Positions 25,977 to 35,173 of a stretch of DNA of 40,826 nucleotides are shown here, piece by piece (the stretch's first letter is position 1; the number at the start of each line of letters is the position of its first letter). Position numbers and translations under genes: made by a program. Source of the stretch: Anaerobiospirillum sp. NML120449 (GTDB lineage Bacteria > Pseudomonadota > Gammaproteobacteria > Enterobacterales > Succinivibrionaceae); contig NZ_JALKIL010000044.1 in the NCBI RefSeq assembly GCF_023051105.1, positions 1 to 40,826 on the forward strand, read 5' to 3'. Under the pieces are notes generated by a model, which made no database searches, was not told the DNA's origin, and saw only the letters and a program-made list of their open reading frames with translations.

Positions 25977-28781
25977 TTATGAGGAGGCGGTGAGCTTGCC
26001 CTGTTCGTTGATGACGCAGAAACGCAGGGTGCTCAGATCGTTGTCGGAGCTGAGCTGGCGGCCGTCTTTGCCGGCCCTGAGGCAGCGCAGCTCCCTGATT
26101 CTGTGGTCGAGGTGATCCTTGAAGATGTTGATGGCATCGCTGCATTCCTGAGTAAAGGAAACTGCACTCATGCCTGCACCCAGTGACATCAGGTAGCTGA
26201 ACAGTGAAGGAGTCAGAATCATGCTGGCTGCCGGAACCGGGCTGTATCCGTTAATGAGGGCCGCAGGCGGGTATGAGACCCGGCTGTCCGGGACACAGGA
26301 TGCCTGGTACTGAGAAACCTGATCTGCAAGCTCTTCAATCCTTGTGAGGAAGCTTTCCTCATGGTCGGTCAGATCCCCGTCTTCACTGCGGCGTCTCAAG
26401 TAAGGAACCATTTCCTCAAGCTGCTTGTACAAAGGGAATTTTTCCGGAGCGTCGCCAAAGATGTTCTTAAAGCGTTTCTTGTCCTTGTGGCCTGCAAATA
26501 CCGAGGTAAATGTGTTCAAAAGATCCTGGTCTTTCTCAAGAGCACGGGCCAGAGCCTGATATTGATCGCTTACGTCATCTGCAGCACCTGCACTGCCGGC
26601 GGCACTGTCGCCGACATAGGGCTCATTACCGGAGCTGAACCAGGAAAAAGCAGGCAGGCCACGGCTGTCCTCAAGCAGGCCGGAGTTGATGAGCTTGATA
26701 ACCCCGTTAAACTGCGAGGAAGTTCCGTCAAAGAGCAGAACATAACGGTCTGGATGAGGCAGCACGCTGTAGGCGGCCGGATTGATTCTGTTATTGGTGG
26801 TGACGTAGACATGCTTTTCGCTGTCGAGCACCGGCAGAGCGGTAAAGGCACAGTTAAGGCCATTGAGCAGCTGTCTTACCATGCGGGCCATGCTGTCATC
26901 AGTAAGGTCAAAGCTGGTGCGCAGATGTCGTTTGAGCTCCAGGTACTGACGGCCATATCTGATGTCGCTCAGATCCCAGATGCTCTCACCAAAGACATCC
27001 TGCCGTGTTCCGTCACCAGGCATTGGCATGGTGAAAAAGAGCTGACGGCGCAGAGCGCTCACCACCTTGTTGATGTCCACTGTATTTGCAGCATCATCAT
27101 CGTCCATTGAATTCTTGCGGCACAGCTGCAGTGCCTGCCTTAGCACTTCATAACTGCCAGTGACATCAAAGTCAGGATTGCTGACAGTACGGGCATACAG
27201 CCGCTCCAGAGCCTGTCTGCGGATCGACTGCTCATCACTGATGCCCGGCACCGCACCAGCAGCGTCTGCTGTGGTGGCATCGGCGCTTAGGCTGCAGTCG
27301 CGGTCGGCACCGCTTAAGATAAAGCTGTTGATAAGGTGGGTAGCGTTGCTGCCCGGGCCGATGCGGCGCAGCATTTTGAACAGGTCTACATAGTCACCGG
27401 TAATGTCGGTGCGCCTGAGGTTAAGGCCGAGCAGATTGTCAAAAGGTGAGCTGCGTCGGGCGGCTTTTTTGCCGCTCCTGCGCTCGCTTTCAACGTCATT
27501 GCAGCAGGTCTTGCAGGTGTAGCAGCGATCGGAGCCGGACTGCTCGTTGCGGTTTCCGATAATGGCATTGCTAAGCAGTATCTGCATGCGGCGCATGTTG
27601 AGCTTCATGCCTTCATCATGAATGATCTCAAAGACATCGCACAGATTGCTCTGCACATCTTTATCCATGAGCACCTTGCGGTTGGCCCGCACCGGGCAGT
27701 CCTCAACTGCCTTGCAGGCACTGCAGTTTTCCCATGCCGGATGTTCGGTCAGGGCAGTGATGATTTTGAGCACGCCATCGCGGTCCATAAGGTCACTGAA
27801 GGACAGCAGTTGCATAAAGGAGCTCTTGAAGGTCTGCTCAGTGAGCATATGCTCCTCAATGTTCCTGACCACGTTATCCATGTCAGGAGCAAGCTCAGGG
27901 AATATGCTGCACATGCTGGAGCTGTCATCCATCTCTCTGCAGGTCTGAAACAGACGCAGAATACGTCCCTTGTTACCGGCCACCAGGGTAATCATGAACT
28001 GCCAGCCACCTTCGGCTGCGCCATCCCCGGTACCTGTAGCGCGTCCACCCGCACCAACGGCACTGGCAGAGCGGCCACCCACACCATCTGCACCGGCACA
28101 GCTGCCGCACACACCACCGGCACCTGAAGAGCTGCCTTCCTCCCCACTGGCACCTGCCAGCATCTGCGCTCTGAGTTTTGCGGTGATCCGTTCAAAGCCG
28201 GCGGCGGTCTCGTCAGCCGGGCAGTCATGAGCGGCCAGCAGAGCGGTCTGCTCGAGCATGTTGATGAGCAGGTGATTCTCTGCACTGGAGACATCAATGC
28301 CTGAAAGGTCAGTGACTATATTGAGCTTTAAGGACAGATGGGGCAGGCAGACACTGGTGATGTGATTTACTGCAGTGCTGTCAGGGGAAAGGTATACACA
28401 GCTGCTCTCAATGGCATTGCCTTCGGCGTCGACAGTAAAGGACATCACTCTGTCATTGAGCACCAGACGCCAGGCGGATTCGCTAAGACCAAAGAGCTCA
28501 GGGGCGGTACACACTGAGCGCAGGAAGTAGGTCTTGCCGTCACCGGCATGTCCGGTGATAAAGAAAAAGCGTGACTGTCTGTTTTGCAGACAGCTGCGCA
28601 GGATCTGAAGGTACTTCTCAAGGAGTGGCAGAGCAATATCAATAGGATCAAGGGTCCTGTAGTTGTCGTTCTCAGCTCTTTTCTCATCCTGCTGATTGCT
28701 GGAGTTCTTGTAAGGGCCTATGGACTTCAGATGGTTCAGAAGCTTGTCCGGACGATTTTTATCTTGAGAGTTTTGAGCCAT
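25977..28781 (-). CDS. DptF-like P-loop ATPase (proximal cassette, first gene)
   Basis: 934 residues from the ATG at 28781 (MAQNSQDK). An in-frame ATG at 28817 lies inside the 40-bp repeats and would add repeat-coded residues, so it is disfavoured; the chosen start has only a weak AAGG upstream. Walker A is GHAGDGKT (77-84). NIVTDLSG and AGNKGRILRLF resemble Walker B and sensor-1 strands, with a Gly/Ala-rich insert before the latter. Two Cys clusters are present: CSACKAVEDCP before RANRKVL, and CYTCKTCC. The second half carries GLNCAFTALPV and NNRINPAA blocks shared with the distal copy. It leads the proximal cassette and would be the ATPase partner of the DptG- and DptH-like proteins; the DptF assignment rests on order and the GDGK P-loop. 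Confidence 0.7.
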   Translation of the reverse strand: MAQNSQDKNRPDKLLNHLKSIGPYKNSSNQQDEKRAENDNYRTLDPIDIALPLLEKYLQILRSCLQNRQSRFFFITGHAGDGKTYFLRSVCTAPELFGLSESAWRLVLNDRVMSFTVDAEGNAIESSCVYLSPDSTAVNHITSVCLPHLSLKLNIVTDLSGIDVSSAENHLLINMLEQTALLAAHDCPADETAAGFERITAKLRAQMLAGASGEEGSSSGAGGVCGSCAGADGVGGRSASAVGAGGRATGTGDGAAEGGWQFMITLVAGNKGRILRLFQTCREMDDSSSMCSIFPELAPDMDNVVRNIEEHMLTEQTFKSSFMQLLSFSDLMDRDGVLKIITALTEHPAWENCSACKAVEDCPVRANRKVLMDKDVQSNLCDVFEIIHDEGMKLNMRRMQILLSNAIIGNRNEQSGSDRCYTCKTCCNDVESERRSGKKAARRSSPFDNLLGLNLRRTDITGDYVDLFKMLRRIGPGSNATHLINSFILSGADRDCSLSADATTADAAGAVPGISDEQSIRRQALERLYARTVSNPDFDVTGSYEVLRQALQLCRKNSMDDDDAANTVDINKVVSALRRQLFFTMPMPGDGTRQDVFGESIWDLSDIRYGRQYLELKRHLRTSFDLTDDSMARMVRQLLNGLNCAFTALPVLDSEKHVYVTTNNRINPAAYSVLPHPDRYVLLFDGTSSQFNGVIKLINSGLLEDSRGLPAFSWFSSGNEPYVGDSAAGSAGAADDVSDQYQALARALEKDQDLLNTFTSVFAGHKDKKRFKNIFGDAPEKFPLYKQLEEMVPYLRRRSEDGDLTDHEESFLTRIEELADQVSQYQASCVPDSRVSYPPAALINGYSPVPAASMILTPSLFSYLMSLGAGMSAVSFTQECSDAINIFKDHLDHRIRELRCLRAGKDGRQLSSDNDLSTLRFCVINEQGKLTASS

Positions 28782-28790
28782 GATTGACCT

Positions 28791-29030
28791 TGAGCCTGTA
28801 GAAGGTAACGGGACCACAGTGAAGTGGCCTTAAACCTGTAGAAGGTAGCAGGACCACAGTGAAGTGGCCTTGCACCTGTAGAAGGTAACAGGACCACAGT
28901 GAAGTGGCCTTGAACCTGTAGAAGGTAACAGGACCACAGTGAAGTGGCCTTAAACCTGTAGAAGGAAACGGGACCACAACTAAGTGGCCTTGAGCCTGTA
29001 GAAGGTAGCGGGACCACAGTGAAGTGGCCT
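28791..29030. repeat. 40-bp tandem repeat, six copies, in the leader of the proximal cassette
   Basis: Six direct 40-bp units with core CCTGTAGAAGGTAACAGGAC start at 28791, 28831, 28871, 28911, 28951 and 28991. The block ends 10 bp before the DptF-like ATG. Read as minus-strand RNA each unit can fold two hairpins: GGCCAC with GUGGUC (one G-U pair), and CCUGU with ACAGG in most copies. If the promoter lies upstream, the mRNA starts with up to twelve hairpins. Confidence 0.95.
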
Positions 29031-30187
29031 TGATGCAAATGTGATGAAAATGGAAGCTGGAAGCGAAAAGAGTTTGATCGTAAGGAGCGTTGCTCCGGGA
29101 TAAACAGACATATGGCCAGGGCTGTTACAGGCAGCACATACGCCAGCAGGAACATGCTGGCACCGGCAGCAAATATGCCGGCACTGGCAGAGACATTCAC
29201 AGCCTTCCTGCAGCGTCGAGGGCTGCGCACCATGACCTTGGCAGAGGGTGCAGGTGCAGCGGCATAAAGACAAATATATGCAACGTGATGGCTTTTTGCT
29301 TTTACCTGGCAGACGGTGCGGGCGCAGACACTGGAGCCTGGCAAAGGCCTGGTAACAAGGGGCAGGAGAGCACAGGTCACAGGCTGAGGGGCTCAGGTCA
29401 TATGTTGTAACTTAGTGTACCAGCAAAGAATAACTTCAGGAAGGTCACAGCCTTCGGCTCACCTTCTGAATGTAAGCAAATCTGGCACTGGTCACAATTT
29501 GTCCATAAAACGGCACTGACACGGCATCGGTCAGGCTCCTGCACGCTCAAAGCATGATTTTGCACTGGGCCGCAATACGACCTTTTATTCAGTCAAATGT
29601 CATATATGCAAACACCAGCCTCCACAGTTCCCTGAAGCAGGACGCAACTTGCTGCCAGCCTTCAGCTCAGAACAACGAGCCGATAACATCCAGAGCGCCT
29701 GTCAGTGAGTGTTCACCAGCAGCACCTTCCGAAAGCATTTTTCTATGAAGGCTGGGCGAACAGCCTGCTCTGCCTGCCCCCAATGGTTACAAGAGGCACT
29801 GTGGTAAGAATGGGCGCCATAGTCATAATGGGAGCGATAGTAAAAATGGGCAGCATAGTCAGAATGGGCGCGGAGCCTGGTAAGTGCAGCCATGACGGCC
29901 GGAGATGCCGTGGGGCGGAGATGCCGTGAGCCGGATATGCCCTTGGCCGGAGCTGCAGGGACGGCCTGGCGTCCAGTGGTACTCAGTCAAAGGGAGTTAA
30001 GACTGAGGCAGCAAGTTCCATGGGGATGTGCAGCGGAGGTTGCTGCTGCTGTTGCAGCTGCGGCTGCAGCTGCTGATGGGCAGTCAGGCGGCCGGGCAGG
30101 CTAAGTGGTATGTGTCGTATAAGGACATGCCTGATGTCACAGAATGTGTTGTTAGTCCTGCAGGAGATAAGGCTCAATCAATGGGCA
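29031..30187. other. Long intergenic region between divergent genes
   Basis: About 1.2 kb between the defence-like cassette (minus) and menI (plus) without a convincing gene. It should hold the promoter of the proximal cassette, but no good -35/-10 pair was found on the minus strand. A short palindrome GGAGC-GTT-GCTCC lies at 29084-29096, just upstream of the 40-bp repeats, and could be an operator. An 18-bp repeat tract is listed separately. Confidence 0.55.
29804..29875. repeat. 18-bp tandem repeat, four copies
   Basis: Four degenerate 18-bp units of the form GTAAGAATGGGCGCCATA start at 29804, 29822, 29840 and 29858. They lie in a non-coding region; a short open frame across them has no ribosome-binding site. 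Confidence 0.85.
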
Positions 30188-30196
30188 TGTTATAAT
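30188..30196 (+). promoter_or_regulatory. Extended -10 promoter for menI
   Basis: TGTTATAAT combines the extended TGn element with a perfect TATAAT, 83 bp upstream of the menI ATG. No clear -35 hexamer is present, as is typical for extended -10 promoters. Transcription would begin near 30203. Confidence 0.6.
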
Positions 30197-30279
30197 CAGC
30201 AGGATCGGCCTGGCGGCCCTGCAATTGACCGTGGGGCGGTCAGAAAGGCTTAATCAGAGCAAATACAAGGAAGGATTCT

Positions 30280-30849
30280 ATGTCACAGGAATATTGCCAG
30301 GATGGCGGATGCACTTGCGGTTACTTCTCCAGTGAACCTGCTTATACTCCACCGGGTGTGGATGGACCTGGTCCTGGTGATGCCGACTGGGGCTGTGTTT
30401 TTGGTGCCGGCCTTGAGAATTTTGATCTGGAATCTGCCCTTCATGGCCGTGGTCCGGACAGTGAGCATGACTGTCTGGTAAGAGCACTGGCCCCTGTATT
30501 CACTCTTATTGAGCGTGGACAGGTGCATGCTGAGGTAACTCTTGCCTATGTGCACTGCAGACCAACTCCTGCAGGCCATATTCTCCACGGCGGTACCTCT
30601 CTTGCGCTGGCTGAGACTGTGGCCGGTGTGGCTTCCATGGCTTTATGCGAGCCCGGCGAACACCCTGTAGGTATGAACGTGACAGCAAGTCACGTCTCCA
30701 TGGCCCGTCTTGGTCAGAAGCTCAAAATCATATGCACATCCCTGCATAAGGGTTCAACCTCTCATCTGTGGAACATTGATATAACTGATGAGAATGGCAA
30801 GATGATTTCAACTGCCCGCGTCACCAACGCCATTATCAAAAAGCTTTAA
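30280..30849 (+). CDS. menI: Hotdog-fold 1,4-dihydroxy-2-naphthoyl-CoA thioesterase
   Basis: Hydrolyses DHNA-CoA to 1,4-dihydroxy-2-naphthoate in menaquinone synthesis. The 189-residue protein has the PaaI/YdiI-type hotdog signature HGGTSLALAE: H103 and catalytic E112 match His54 and Glu63 of E. coli YdiI. NVTASHVSMAR and a C-terminal strand TARVTNAII also fit. Start: ATG with a strong AAGGAAGGA seven bases or less upstream. The first ~55 residues are extra compared with E. coli MenI and hold three closely spaced Cys (CQDGGCTC), possibly metal-binding. It is first in a plus-strand run menI-menF-menD-menB. Other PaaI-type thioesterases look alike, but the men context makes MenI the best call. 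Confidence 0.8.
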   Translation: MSQEYCQDGGCTCGYFSSEPAYTPPGVDGPGPGDADWGCVFGAGLENFDLESALHGRGPDSEHDCLVRALAPVFTLIERGQVHAEVTLAYVHCRPTPAGHILHGGTSLALAETVAGVASMALCEPGEHPVGMNVTASHVSMARLGQKLKIICTSLHKGSTSHLWNIDITDENGKMISTARVTNAIIKKL

Positions 30850-31285
30850 TCATCTGATGCGCGTATGCAGACCGCAGGCTTTGCATCCTGACCTGTGGCT
30901 GCTCAAAAAAAAGCCCTGCAGCCCGTGCAGTCCTTTCATCAGTCACAGTCATACGATGTGGTAAGCCAGGACCTGATACCATGACGAGTCTTTGCTGTCT
31001 GCTTCAGCCGCAGGTCTCGGCTGCTGCCTGGAGGCACGTGCCGGCTGCGGCTGCGCAGGTCGGCTGCAGCTCAGGCACCGGCCGGGTGCTTTTCAGGGGC
31101 CGGCCGGAATGCAGGTAACGGCTGGTGCACGGGCGTGCCTGCATGCATGTGTACGGACACCATGGTGCTTTGACATGCCGTGGTTTGCAGTGGTGGCAGG
31201 CCGGAATTAACTGAAAGTGGCCGCCTCTGACTGTGTTGCTGTTGAAGTGACAGACCCCGTTAAAGCGGTCCGTAATGTCTATTAA
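30850..31285. other. menI-menF intergenic region
   Basis: 436 bp with no gene. No tandem repeat or clear terminator was recognised; the G+C-rich middle part contains short palindromes (GCATGCATGT, GGCCGGCC). Whether menF is read from menI or from its own promoter cannot be told. Confidence 0.5.
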
Positions 31286-32614
31286 TTGCTGTTTATAAAA
31301 GACTTTAGTGAGGATAAGGTGTCTTCTGCTGTTGTTGTTGATAATGATTTGGTGCTGGAGGCAGCAATTGCCCTTGGAAAGTCTTTTGCTCTGTATCGAC
31401 TGCCCAATGAGGATGAGCCATATCTGATGGTTCAGGATGGCGGCGATCTGATTACTCCTGGATCTTTTGAGGAGCTGGCTGACAAGTCAGGCTTTCTCAT
31501 GGCTCCATTTAATATCAGCACCAGCTCACCAATGATGGTGCTGCGTCCTGATCACCTTATCAGGGGACGTGAACAGATCAGCAGCTATCTGCAGAGCCTG
31601 AGTGCTGAAAGTGAGGTCAGCGCCTGGCTTGAGCGTTACGCCGGCAGTGCTGCAGCTGCCACAGCCAAAGACGCAGCTGCAGGCCAGAGTCAGAGCTCCC
31701 TGAGCACAGGCGACAGCAACAGCAGCTGTACCGCCCCATGCTGTTTTGCTCAGGATCATGAGCAGCTGTGGGAAGAGCAACAGACTCTGTACCGTCGTGA
31801 CTTTGAGGTCTTCCATGAGGCACTCAATTCCCACCGTTTTGACAAGCTGGTACTTTCTACCCGCAAGGTACTAAAGTACCGTCCTTTCCTTGCTTTTTCC
31901 TCCTTTGATCATGCCTGCTCACTCTATAGGCGCATGATGGTATCACTGGTAAGCTCTCCGGTAACCGGTACCTGGCTGGGGGCCACACCGGAAATTCTGC
32001 TGCGTGGCCGTGATCAGCAGTATCAGACCATGTCTCTGGCTGGAACCATGATTAACAAAAGCCATGACTGTTGCAATGAAAATGATCCATATGATCTGAG
32101 CGAGTGGTCAACCAAAGACCGTCAGGAGCAGGAGTATGTCACTGACTACATCAGGGAAGTAATAACCCCTTATGCTCAGGACATCAGAGAAGAAGGCCCT
32201 TACACCACCATGGCAGGTCCGGTACGTCATCTTCGTACTGACTTTGCTTTTACTTTCAGAGATGAAAGCCGTCTTGGTGAGCTCATTGGCCGCCTGCATC
32301 CAACACCAGCCGTCTGCGGCCTGCCAAAGCAGGAGGCCTATTCCTTTATTGTTGAGCATGAGAGCATTGACCGTCGCTACTACGCGGGCATGCTTGGACC
32401 GCTCAACCTCAGCGGCGACAGTCAGCTTTATGTAAACCTGCGCTGCATGGAAATTACTTTCCCTGAGCCTGGAAGCAACCAGTGTGTTCTGGCCTCATGT
32501 TATGCCGGTGGCGGTAATCTGCGCCAGTCTGTATGTGAGTCAGAGCTTACAGAGGCATGCAATAAGATGCGTGCCGTCACCTCAGCCATAGTCAATCCTG
32601 CCTCGGAGGCATAA
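31286..32614 (+). CDS. menF: Isochorismate synthase
   Basis: Converts chorismate to isochorismate, the first committed step to menaquinone. The 442-residue protein shows the chorismate-utilising-enzyme signatures: FDKLVLSTR with candidate base K187, GTWLGATPEILL (232-236 core), SLAGTM, STKDRQEQEYV and LHPTPAVCG (337-345). Residues about 120-156 are an Ala/Ser-rich insert ending in CTAPCC. There is no in-frame ATG near the start. TTG at 31286 gives the longest frame but has no Shine-Dalgarno sequence; GTG at 31319 has GAGGA four bases upstream and is a serious alternative (431 residues). The stop is immediately followed by the menD ATG, so the two are translationally coupled. The family (menF/entC/pchA) is firm; menF follows from context. 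Confidence 0.9.
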   Translation: MLFIKDFSEDKVSSAVVVDNDLVLEAAIALGKSFALYRLPNEDEPYLMVQDGGDLITPGSFEELADKSGFLMAPFNISTSSPMMVLRPDHLIRGREQISSYLQSLSAESEVSAWLERYAGSAAAATAKDAAAGQSQSSLSTGDSNSSCTAPCCFAQDHEQLWEEQQTLYRRDFEVFHEALNSHRFDKLVLSTRKVLKYRPFLAFSSFDHACSLYRRMMVSLVSSPVTGTWLGATPEILLRGRDQQYQTMSLAGTMINKSHDCCNENDPYDLSEWSTKDRQEQEYVTDYIREVITPYAQDIREEGPYTTMAGPVRHLRTDFAFTFRDESRLGELIGRLHPTPAVCGLPKQEAYSFIVEHESIDRRYYAGMLGPLNLSGDSQLYVNLRCMEITFPEPGSNQCVLASCYAGGGNLRQSVCESELTEACNKMRAVTSAIVNPASEA

Positions 32615-34747
32615 ATGGCAAATTATTCAGTAAAGAAGAACGTGCTGCAGCTGGTAGCACTGATGATAAGTCATGGCGTGAAGAGGGTAATTTTATGCCC
32701 GGGAAGCCGTGACATCCCGCTGGTGCAGACCATATTGAGCTCAGGAAAGTTTGAGACCTGGTCAATCACTGACGAGCGCAGTGCCGGCTTCTTTGCTCTG
32801 GGGCTGGCACAGGAAAGAAATAACCGTGAGCCTGTGGCTGTAGTGGTTACTTCAGGCTCTTCGCTGCTTAATTTACATCCGGCCGTAAGTGAGGCCTTCT
32901 ACCAGCAGATTCCGCTGCTGGTCATTTCAGCTGACCGTCCCAAGGCATGGATTGGTCAGATGGATGGACAGACCCTGCCACAGGAAGATGTATTCCGTAC
33001 TCTGGTCAGGAAGTCAGTTTCTCTGGTTGAGATTCAGAGCCCTGAGGATGAGTGGTACGTAAACCGTATGGTCAACGAAGCTCTGCTGGAGCTTGATCAT
33101 CATGGCAAGGGTCCGGTACATATCAATGTTCCTATTTCTGATCCTTTCTTTGATTTTTCAGTAACTGAGCTGCCTCATGCCCGTGTTATCCGTCGTTATG
33201 ACCTCAATTCATACCGTCAGCTTGAGTTGCAGCAGCGTCTTTATGACGATCAGAATCCTCTTGATGTGGATCTGGAGCAGGAGCGCCTTAAGCAGCTGGA
33301 ATCTTTTAATGCCTTCAGATGCATGACTTCAGCAGGATGCGCAGACCACTGTCACGGTGATTGCGGCAGGACTACGGCAGGCAGTGATGCCTCATGTTCA
33401 GACTGCAATAATTACGGCTCTATGGAAAGCTGGGCTCAGGCACTGGCTGGCTACCTTGCCCAGTCAGGCAGCATCATGCTGGTGGTAGGACAGAGCCTTG
33501 ATGGTCTGTCCTGTGGAACCAGTCACCAGCTGTGGACCGATCTTTCTTCATCCATGGTGGTTCTGGCTGAGACCATTACCAATGTGGAATATGCCCATGG
33601 CATATGCACTCAGGTAGATCTTTTTATTTCCGAGCTTTCTGTAGCTGCTCCTCTTATTGCCGAGGACAGGGCAAACTCTCCTCGTTCTGTTTCCTATGCC
33701 CGTGCACTTACTCCACCTGATCTGGTTATTACAGTAGGTGGTCATATCATCTCGAAGAATCTGCGCCGCTTCCTGAGAACTCACAGACCTGCAAATCACC
33801 TCCATGTCAGCCCGGATGGCAGCATAGCTGATCTGTTCAAGTGTGTAACTGGTGTGGTAGAGATGGATGGAGATCGTTTCATCAAGGTTCTGCACCGTGC
33901 TGTAGCCATATTAAAAGAGCGCCATCCTGTGGACCTGAAGGCCATTATGGAAGGTGCTGCTGAGGAGTGCAAAGTCAATCCAGTGGCTTCATGCAAGTCC
34001 ACCGTGGAGACTTTACGCCGCCTGATGCGCAATACCCGTCATACTCTGCCTGATCTGGCACGTTCCCGTGCGCTTTATGCCTCGCTGGCCAGGAACCTCA
34101 TGAGTGTGATGTGTACTCCAGGCTTTGATTTCTCCCACATGAATGCTCTGGACAGACTGATGTCATGTCTGCCGGACAATACCACTGTCCATCTGGCTAA
34201 CAGCTCAACAGTTCGTTATGCTCAGATTTTCGGCAACCGTGGCCATCAGGACCGCAACATTACCGTGCTGTCCAACCGTGGCGTCAACGGTATTGAGGGA
34301 TCTCTGTCCACTGCCATTGGCTATGCTTCAGCAAGCAGCAGGCTCAATGTCATCATCATTGGTGACCTGAGTTTCTTCTATGACATGAATGCCCTGTGGA
34401 ATGAGTATGTTCGTTCCAATGTACGTATTCTGCTGCTCAACAATGGTGGCGGCGAGATTTTCCATGCACTGCCTGGTCTGTCACTTGATGAGGCCGGCAA
34501 GAAATATGTAACTGCGCAGCATCATTCTCAGGCTAAAGGCTGGGCTGAAAGCCGTGGCTTTAAGTACATCAGCATCAGCAGCGATGATGAGGTCGATGCC
34601 GCCCTTGATGCGCTCATTGCTCCGCTTGATACGACCGACAAACCTGTGATGGTAGAGTTCTTTACCCGTGCTACCACAGATGCGCTCACTCTGGGCCGCA
34701 ACAGCGTTGAGGCCCGCCGCCGCGCCTACGAGGCCCTGGTAAAGTAA
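32615..34747 (+). CDS. menD: SEPHCHC synthase (2-succinyl-5-enolpyruvyl-6-hydroxy-3-cyclohexene-1-carboxylate synthase)
   Basis: A thiamine-diphosphate enzyme that adds the succinic semialdehyde unit from 2-oxoglutarate to isochorismate. The 710 residues include CPGSR (28-32), cofactor-activating E54 in DERSAGFFALG, and the ThDP/Mg motif GDLSFFYD (about 583) to LLNNGGG (about 608). It starts on the base after the menF stop, with GGAGG inside the menF end. It is about 150 residues longer than E. coli MenD. Part of the excess is a Cys/His cluster at 242-264 (C242, H245, C246, H247, C250, C261, C264), unexpected for this family. The N-terminus (KKNV, then CPGSRDIPLV) looks closer to Bacteroidetes MenD than to the enterobacterial one, from memory of those sequences. 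Confidence 0.93.
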   Translation: MANYSVKKNVLQLVALMISHGVKRVILCPGSRDIPLVQTILSSGKFETWSITDERSAGFFALGLAQERNNREPVAVVVTSGSSLLNLHPAVSEAFYQQIPLLVISADRPKAWIGQMDGQTLPQEDVFRTLVRKSVSLVEIQSPEDEWYVNRMVNEALLELDHHGKGPVHINVPISDPFFDFSVTELPHARVIRRYDLNSYRQLELQQRLYDDQNPLDVDLEQERLKQLESFNAFRCMTSAGCADHCHGDCGRTTAGSDASCSDCNNYGSMESWAQALAGYLAQSGSIMLVVGQSLDGLSCGTSHQLWTDLSSSMVVLAETITNVEYAHGICTQVDLFISELSVAAPLIAEDRANSPRSVSYARALTPPDLVITVGGHIISKNLRRFLRTHRPANHLHVSPDGSIADLFKCVTGVVEMDGDRFIKVLHRAVAILKERHPVDLKAIMEGAAEECKVNPVASCKSTVETLRRLMRNTRHTLPDLARSRALYASLARNLMSVMCTPGFDFSHMNALDRLMSCLPDNTTVHLANSSTVRYAQIFGNRGHQDRNITVLSNRGVNGIEGSLSTAIGYASASSRLNVIIIGDLSFFYDMNALWNEYVRSNVRILLLNNGGGEIFHALPGLSLDEAGKKYVTAQHHSQAKGWAESRGFKYISISSDDEVDAALDALIAPLDTTDKPVMVEFFTRATTDALTLGRNSVEARRRAYEALVK

Positions 34748-35173
34748 CCACGGAAAGACCATAGCCAGCCCGGCCACGCATGGCCGTGCCATGCTGCGCC
34801 TGACCTGGCGGCGCCATGCATGTCCGTCTGCCGTCCTGCCCTCATGGCTGTCAGCAACCGGGCATGCCACACCACGCTGCCACGCATGGCTATCATGGCC
34901 GGTCAGCAACCGGACATGCCAGGCCACGCTGCCTTGTTGAGCCTTGCCATGGCAGGTCGGCAACCGGGCATGCCACACCACGCTGCCTGGCTGTGCCTTG
35001 CCATGGCAGGTCAGCAACCAGGCATGCCATACCACGCTGCCTGGCTGTACCTTGCCATGGCAGGTCGGGAGCATTCAGGGCACTTAGGGCTCAATCAGCC
35101 GGCGTAAGAGCAGGGAACAGGCCCGCAAAGGGGCTGAATGTCATGATTTCCTTAATTTAACGAGACCAAACTT
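34748..35173. other. menD-menB gap with a 54-bp tandem repeat
   Basis: 426 bp without a gene. Repeat units with core GTCAGCAACCGGGCATGCCA start at 34849, 34901, 34955, 35009 and (partial) 35063, period 52-54, and ATGGCAGGTC-type steps recur throughout. The menB leader shows only a weak GAGA upstream of its ATG. No promoter was recognised, so menB may be read through from menD. Confidence 0.85.

Noticed and set aside
28736..29380. 214-codon minus-strand frame through the 40-bp repeats
   Set aside because: The peptide only reflects the repeat read in successive frames, it overlaps the start of the DptF-like gene, and no ribosome-binding site supports it.
29705..29929. 74-codon frame with an RMGAI-like peptide repeat
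   Set aside because: It comes from the 18-bp tandem repeat, and there is no Shine-Dalgarno sequence or conserved flank.
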